Program-made: the position numbers and the translations under genes
Assembly (NCBI GenBank): GCA_028689615.1
Contig: JAQVCV010000021.1
Coordinates: forward strand, 1 to 60,685
From: Bacteroidales bacterium
Lineage (GTDB): Bacteria; Bacteroidota; Bacteroidia; Bacteroidales; TTA-H9
Direction: 5' to 3'
Length of the DNA: 60,685 nucleotides
Shown: one piece after another, positions 56,401-60,685 of the stretch
Position numbering within the stretch: the stretch's first letter is position 1
Layout: each line of letters starts with the position of its first letter
The notes under the pieces: model-generated
What the model saw: the letters and a program-made list of their open reading frames with translations, nothing else
Told to the model about the DNA's origin: nothing
Databases searched by the model: none

Positions 56401-58074
56401 TTATTTTTCTTTGTCTTTGCTAAGGGAGAACTTCACCGGCATGTTGAATTGAACCATTACGGGCTTTCCTTTTTGGGTTCCCGGTTCCCATTTGGGCATC
56501 TTTTTAATCATGTTGAGAACCACTTCGTCGCATTCTTTATCTATGCCTCTGAGAATTTTAGGCTCGGCTATTGAACCATCTTCCTTTACTACAAAAGTAA
56601 CATACACGGTTCCCTGTACACCAGCTTTACGGGCTGCCTCAGGGTAAACTACGTTGTTGCGCAGGAACTCCATCCGCGCTTCATCGCCACCAGGAAATTC
56701 GGGCATTACTTCCACAACATGAAAAACACCGTTTTCATCCGGCTTCATTTGTTCTGGCTTCGCCTTCTGCCCAAATTTTGCACCGGAAAGTGAAAACCTT
56801 ACAGGAACAGTCATCGAAACCCTTACAGCTTTGCCTCGTTGCATTCCTGGCTTCCATTTTGGCATAAGGCGAATGGTTTTCAGGGCAGCTTCATCACAAC
56901 CAGAGCCAATCCCCCTTTGAACTTTTGTGCCAGAGATTGAGCCGTCGGTCTCGACAACAAAATTTACATATACAGAGCCTGTGATCCCTTTTTTCCGTGC
57001 TTGTTCGGGGTACTCTATATTTTTTGAAAGATATTCGGCGAAGGCTTCTTTTCCTCCGGGGAATTCAGGCATTTGCTCAACTACCTGGAAAAGTGTTGTG
57101 TCGTCGGAAGCAGGTGCCACAGATTCTATCGGAGAAGAAACCTCGGGGAAGTCAGCCGACACCTTGCTGTTTAATAGATCAGTATCAAGGCTTCCTTGTA
57201 CCAATGCAAATGAGTCTTTCTGAAGAAAGGTGATTGCAACAGTAGCTATCACTGACAGAAAAATTACTCCGGAAATAGCTTTCAGTTTAGCAATTCGTCC
57301 GGAAAATGGTTTGTTTAGCATAATAAATCGCTTTTTAAGTGATGAATGATTGAAATTATTAACCACGGGTACGCTGATTCCTGTCAACGACTCAAGCAAT
57401 AAAGCCTTGTAATTGGCCGGATTACATTGTTGCTTTAGAACTGCTCTGTCGGCAAGAAATTCGTGGTTCTGTCTGACAGCCTTCCGGAAAAGCCATACAA
57501 ACGGGTTAAACCACAGCAGAATACTCATCAGTTCAACGAAAATGACATCATACGAATGACCTTGTCTAATGTGAGCCATTTCGTGGATGATTACTGGACG
57601 CAAATGGCCTTGTCTCATCAGGTGTCTGGAGACAAGTATGTTGTTAAAAAAAGAAAACGGTGTAAGATTTTGAAGTGAAACATGCAACCTTACGTTAAAA
57701 AATTTCACAGATTTGCTTCTTGATATGAGAAAAACGATTTGAAAAAGTCTTAGAAACAAAAGGAAAACCAACAAAGCACTTACCAGCAGATACAGCCCCC
57801 TGTATGAAAGCCAATTATTTGCAATGGCATCTTGATTTTCTCCAGCTATGGAAACCTCAGGCAACACCGCCACTTTTACAACGGGCAATTCTTGTCCGGG
57901 GAAAAAATCGGTCAGATTCACCAAAGGAAAAAGGAGTGGCAATACAAAACTGGACAACAAGTACCATCGCATGAGGCCAACCGCCTGGTTGTTGCTCAGC
58001 CACAGTCGGTAACCCAGGTACATTACCCCCGAACCCAGAATGGTTTTTAACAAGTAAAAGGTTATTTCATTCAT
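56401..58074 (-). CDS. BlaR1/M56-type membrane metallopeptidase with two TonB C-terminal domains (557 aa)
   Basis: An N-terminal membrane part with about four helices and a zinc peptidase motif in IIHEMAHIRQGHS (HExxH) plus FLADRAV (the third ligand region), as in BlaR1/MecR1. One helix (about residue 270-290) leads to two tandem TonB_C domains of about 98 residues each (around 332-429 and 453-550) that are nearly the same (both contain MPEFPGG, CDE and MPKW). The peptidase is expected to sense an envelope signal and act on the BlaI repressor encoded upstream; the periplasmic TonB-like repeats would replace the usual penicillin-binding sensor. The frames overlap by 8 bp. Confidence 0.86.
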   Translation of the reverse strand: MNEITFYLLKTILGSGVMYLGYRLWLSNNQAVGLMRWYLLSSFVLPLLFPLVNLTDFFPGQELPVVKVAVLPEVSIAGENQDAIANNWLSYRGLYLLVSALLVFLLFLRLFQIVFLISRSKSVKFFNVRLHVSLQNLTPFSFFNNILVSRHLMRQGHLRPVIIHEMAHIRQGHSYDVIFVELMSILLWFNPFVWLFRKAVRQNHEFLADRAVLKQQCNPANYKALLLESLTGISVPVVNNFNHSSLKKRFIMLNKPFSGRIAKLKAISGVIFLSVIATVAITFLQKDSFALVQGSLDTDLLNSKVSADFPEVSSPIESVAPASDDTTLFQVVEQMPEFPGGKEAFAEYLSKNIEYPEQARKKGITGSVYVNFVVETDGSISGTKVQRGIGSGCDEAALKTIRLMPKWKPGMQRGKAVRVSMTVPVRFSLSGAKFGQKAKPEQMKPDENGVFHVVEVMPEFPGGDEARMEFLRNNVVYPEAARKAGVQGTVYVTFVVKEDGSIAEPKILRGIDKECDEVVLNMIKKMPKWEPGTQKGKPVMVQFNMPVKFSLSKDKEK

Positions 58075-58456
58075 TTTCTTTTGACTTTTTGTGTATCTCC
58101 AATTCTACCATTTCTCTGATTTCCTGCAACTCTATCAGCGACAGGTCTTCCTCACGAGTCAAAAAAGAGGCAAGGCTTCTGTAGCTGCCGAAATAATTGT
58201 TCACAAAATGTTTGAAATAGGCTCTCGAGTAATCTCTTTTTGCGATTAATGGAAAATACTCATGCGATCGCCCATGCGCGAGATGATCAACAAAACCCTT
58301 TTGCTCCAAAATCCTTATTATCGTTGAAACAGTATTGTATGCGGGTTTTGGATCCGGCAAATGCTGAATTACATCGTTTACGTAACCTTTTCCTATCTTC
58401 CAAAGCACCTGCATAATTTGCTCCTCGGCCCTTGTCAATTCTCTGATTTGTTCCAC
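58067..58456 (-). CDS. BlaI/MecI/CopY-family transcriptional repressor (129 aa)
   Basis: A winged-helix repressor: LTRAEEQIMQVLWKIGKGYVNDVI, then PKPAYNTVSTIIRILEQKGFVDH (recognition helix) and the dimerisation helices. The frame is open back to a TTG at 58486, but a -7 box covers that codon; the GTG at 58456, followed directly by EQIRELTRAEE, fits homologues best. It is likely autoregulated by the three operators at 58457-58527 and controlled by proteolysis through the overlapping M56 gene. Confidence 0.86.
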   Translation of the reverse strand: MEQIRELTRAEEQIMQVLWKIGKGYVNDVIQHLPDPKPAYNTVSTIIRILEQKGFVDHLAHGRSHEYFPLIAKRDYSRAYFKHFVNNYFGSYRSLASFLTREEDLSLIELQEIREMVELEIHKKSKENE

Positions 58457-58527
58457 AACTAAAAACTTAGTTAAATTATACCACAAAGATAAACTAAAAA
58501 CTTAGTTTGTCAACTAAAAACTTAGTT
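58457..58527. repeat. Three identical BlaI-type operator repeats
   Basis: The 16-bp sequence AACTAAAAACTTAGTT occurs exactly three times, at 58457-58472, 58492-58507 and 58512-58527. Each is a dyad with arms AACTAA and TTAGTT. Copy 2 fills the spacer and copy 3 overlaps the -33 element of the blaI promoter; copy 1 is in the short leader just before the GTG. Confidence 0.85.
58484..58513 (-). promoter_or_regulatory. Promoter of the blaI-M56 operon
   Basis: On the minus strand TTG (58511-58513), a 19-bp spacer and TATCTTTG (58484-58491), a complete match to the Bacteroidota consensus. It is interleaved with the operators, so repressor binding should block the polymerase directly. Confidence 0.75.
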
Positions 58528-58744
58528 TTTGGCAAAATATTTTGTTTAGAAGAAATATTTTTCCTCCGAGTTGAATCCAAGATATATTGGCACAAAATTG
58601 GACACAAGTTCAAAATAATTTGAAGATGTCTGGTAGAAATGGATTTTTTTTTGGCACTTCTGCCTGCGTCATGTTCAGATTTAGTTACTTTGCATTTTTT
58701 TAGTACACTTTAGAAATCAAACACCTTCCAAAACACCAGTTTCT

Positions 58745-60481
58745 ATGAAACGCAAGCTACTCATTCGCGATGTGACCCTGCGCGACGGGCAACAATCACT
58801 TTTTGCCACGCGTATGTCGCAAGAACAGATAAATAAAGTACTCCAATTGTATCGCACGACAGGATTCTACGCCACAGAAGTGTGGGGTGGAGCAGTTCCC
58901 GATAGCATCATGCGGTTTTTGGGAGAAAACCCCTGGACACGCCTCGACACTATCTACAAGGCAATAGGCGACACTACGCTGCTCACAGCCCTTTCAAGAG
59001 GTCGGAACCTTTTTGGTTACAACCCCTATCCCGATGAAGTGATTGAGGGGTTTTGCCGAAATTCTGTACAATCGGGCATAGGAATAATGCGCATTTTTGA
59101 TGCACTTAACGATGTTGAGAACGTGAAAGCAACCGTTCGATTCGTAAAACAATACGGAGGGAAAGCAGATTGTGCTGTTTGCTATACTGTTGATCCAAAA
59201 TATTCAACCCGCGACAAGATACGAACCCTCATTCACGAGCATCACCTCCCCCCCAGAGTTTTCACCAAAGAGTATTTCCTTAGTAAGGCTAAAGAAATGG
59301 AAGCATTGGGTGCCGACATGATTACCATCAAAGACATGGCTGGCTTGATTACTCCAGGCAAGACAGGACGATTGATGCGCATGCTTAAACAAGACATTAC
59401 GGTTCCTATTGATTTTCACACACACTGTACACCAGGCTATGGACTGGCCTCGTCATTATGCGCCATCATTAATGGAGTAGATATACTCGACACAGCTATT
59501 TTAGCTTTTGCTGGTGGTCCGGCTGCCCCGGCATACGAAATAATTCAACTCTTTTGCGACAAACTGGATATCGAAACCGGTGTTAACCGGGGTATCGTTG
59601 CTGCTATCGATGCTGAATTGCGTGAAATCCGAAAAGAACTCTCGGCAGCTGATAGTCTTAAAATTTGCCCGCGGGTTTTTGACCTTACAAGAGACCAATT
59701 GCCTCCTGCTATTGACCTTCTGCTAGAGGAAGCCATAGAGATGGCCAAACAAGAAAAAGAAGAGGAATTATTAAAGGCTTGCCACAAGATTGAAGAGTGG
59801 TTTGGCTTTCCTGAACCTGACGAGAAGGTGCGCGACGCGGAGATGCCAGGAGGGATGTACACCAACATGCTGTCGCAATTGAAGCAGTTAAAACTCGAAA
59901 AACTACTCAATCGAACCCTTGAGTTAATACCCAGTGTGCGGTTGTCAGCCGGATTGCCACCACTGGTAACACCAACCAGTCAGATTGTAGGTGCTCAGGC
60001 TGTAAATTGCGCGATTGATGAAGAGAAAGGCAATCCAATGTACACCACCAAGTCGATTCAATTTGTCAATCTGGTAAAAGGAGTCTATGGACATACCCCG
60101 ATAGAAGTTGACCCGAAATTCCGGTATAAAATTGCAGGAGTAGAAGAAGAAACACCATACGATACCAGATATTACAAGAAACAACCCAACCCGGTATTTG
60201 AAGAATATGGTGGCTTAAAGCTTGCCGCTAACGAACGGGATGAACTGTTGCTGGAACTTTTCCCCAATGTAGCCTACGAATATTTGAAGAAGGAGACAGA
60301 AGAAAAATACATGCACGAAATTCACGCCATAGAGCAGGAGAAAAGGCGAAAGTGGGAAGAAGAAAAACAGAAATACGACAATTTGACCAATGAAGAAAAA
60401 GAGAAGCGTTTGTTGCAGGGACTGTACAATTATAAATGGACCTCAACGGAACAGGAAGAGGCTTCCTTGGGCAGATCATAG
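58745..60481 (+). CDS. Pyruvate carboxylase subunit B / oxaloacetate decarboxylase alpha-type carboxyltransferase, no biotinyl domain (578 aa)
   Basis: A carboxyltransferase TIM barrel followed by the conserved PYC/OADA domain. Visible are VTLRDGQQSLFATRM, MRIFDALND, the KDMAGL lysine expected to be carbamylated (TIKDMAGLIT), and the metal His pair in DFHTHCTPGYG. The last 30-40 residues are charged and helical; no AMKM biotin-attachment motif is present, so the biotin carrier must be a separate protein. It probably interconverts pyruvate and oxaloacetate or works in a sodium-pumping decarboxylase; context does not decide. It is the only protein gene in the last 2 kb. Confidence 0.88.
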   Translation: MKRKLLIRDVTLRDGQQSLFATRMSQEQINKVLQLYRTTGFYATEVWGGAVPDSIMRFLGENPWTRLDTIYKAIGDTTLLTALSRGRNLFGYNPYPDEVIEGFCRNSVQSGIGIMRIFDALNDVENVKATVRFVKQYGGKADCAVCYTVDPKYSTRDKIRTLIHEHHLPPRVFTKEYFLSKAKEMEALGADMITIKDMAGLITPGKTGRLMRMLKQDITVPIDFHTHCTPGYGLASSLCAIINGVDILDTAILAFAGGPAAPAYEIIQLFCDKLDIETGVNRGIVAAIDAELREIRKELSAADSLKICPRVFDLTRDQLPPAIDLLLEEAIEMAKQEKEEELLKACHKIEEWFGFPEPDEKVRDAEMPGGMYTNMLSQLKQLKLEKLLNRTLELIPSVRLSAGLPPLVTPTSQIVGAQAVNCAIDEEKGNPMYTTKSIQFVNLVKGVYGHTPIEVDPKFRYKIAGVEEETPYDTRYYKKQPNPVFEEYGGLKLAANERDELLLELFPNVAYEYLKKETEEKYMHEIHAIEQEKRRKWEEEKQKYDNLTNEEKEKRLLQGLYNYKWTSTEQEEASLGRS

Positions 60482-60497
60482 CCCTATTGTTGCTCGA

Positions 60498-60536
60498 AAA
60501 CAACAAAGGCAGTCCGATGGGCTGCCTTTGTTGTTT
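60498..60536 (+). terminator. Rho-independent terminator after the carboxyltransferase gene
   Basis: A 15-bp perfect stem (60498-60512 with 60522-60536) and a 9-base loop, with A-rich and T-rich edges. Confidence 0.85.
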
Positions 60537-60571
60537 CAGGAAGCATCGAATAAAAACTGTATAAAACAAAA

Positions 60572-60597
60572 CAGGCTGCCTTTTAAGGGGCAGCCTG
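60572..60597 (-). terminator. Terminator of the rRNA operon (minus strand)
   Basis: A 9-bp perfect stem (60572-60580 with 60589-60597), followed on the minus strand by a T-rich stretch. It lies 14 bp after the 3' end of the 5S rRNA. Confidence 0.7.
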
Positions 60598-60610
60598 AGT
60601 AATAAAGAAT

Positions 60611-60685
60611 TGGCGACGACCTACTTTCCCACCTTTCGGCAGTATCATCGGCGCGGGTGGGCTTAACTTCTCTGTTCGGAATGGG
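60611..60685 (-). rRNA. rrf: 5S ribosomal RNA, 3' part (partial at window edge)
   Basis: Read on the minus strand, the sequence CCCATTCCGAACAGAGAAG with the later AAAGTAGGTCGTCGCC end is the conserved loop B-C and helix I/IV part of 5S rRNA. About 75 nt of the roughly 110-nt gene are inside; the 5' side and the 23S and 16S genes lie outside to the right. The exact 3' end is set to within a few bases. Confidence 0.9.

Noticed and set aside
58457..58527. Three short repeats taken as a CRISPR-like array
   Set aside because: Units are 16 bp with unequal spacing and no cas genes; they are dyads interleaved with a promoter, hence operators.

Overview
The window looks like ordinary chromosome of a free-living or gut/sediment-type member of the Bacteroidota (class Bacteroidia, probably near Marinilabiliales/Bacteroidales). 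Four things point there: the -7 promoter box TAnnTTTG repeatedly sits upstream of genes, in some cases with a -33 TTG 19 bp away; three proteins carry type IX secretion (T9SS) C-terminal sorting domains; there are HmuY-type haem proteins, a DUF4492 protein beside cytochrome bd and a PID-CTERM-like protein; and most starts lack a Shine-Dalgarno sequence. I see no phage, insertion sequence or CRISPR array. All assignments come from reading the translations and motifs; no database search was run.

Layout. 1-4.2 kb: the end of glnS, an unrecognised protein, a broken ATPase remnant and gyrB. 4.2-12.3 kb: a secreted GH63 glycosidase, a KtrAB-type potassium system, a hybrid-propeller LytS-type sensor kinase and a DHCW-motif cupin. 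12.5-18.1 kb: an AraC regulator with an HMA-like N-terminus, then an iron/haem uptake operon in which two HmuY-like proteins (one T9SS-secreted, one lipoprotein) flank a TonB receptor. 18.3-24.6 kb: a heavy-metal-associated lipoprotein and cbb3-oxidase maturation genes (ccoG, ccoH-like, a SafE/UreH-like transporter) without the oxidase, followed by a cytochrome bd operon that ends in an unlisted 37-codon membrane peptide. 24.7-34.7 kb: YciI, a glycosyltransferase, mntP, a DUF2202 lipoprotein, rlmI, a T9SS-sorted M1 peptidase, and a TolC plus membrane-fusion pair with no pump gene.

34.8-44.1 kb is the most interesting part: a seven-gene hyf-like operon for a membrane complex related to complex I and group 4 [NiFe] hydrogenases. 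Its large subunit has lost all four Ni-Fe cysteine ligands, and its NuoB-like subunit has lost three of the four ligands of the proximal [4Fe-4S] cluster. The antiporter-like subunits (two tandem NuoL-like copies plus a NuoN-like one) keep most of their charged proton-path residues. It therefore resembles the energy-converting-hydrogenase-related (Ehr) complexes, but with an even more reduced electron path. Convergent to it is a 1077-residue oxidoreductase that fuses the three HcnA, HcnB and HcnC-like subunits into one chain.

47.5-52.5 kb: a 0.8-kb gene-poor stretch with a very clear promoter and a long leader, a 1277-residue T9SS-secreted protein and a small PID-CTERM-like protein. 52.6-58.5 kb: a YbaN-like protein, an agmatinase-family enzyme, OsmC, a His-rich NifX-like protein, ComF, a YwqK-type lipoprotein, and a BlaI/M56-TonB signalling pair whose promoter carries three identical 16-bp operators. 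58.7 kb to the end: a pyruvate carboxylase/oxaloacetate decarboxylase subunit without its biotinyl domain, then the 3' end of a 5S rRNA gene on the minus strand, the tail of an rRNA operon that continues beyond the window.
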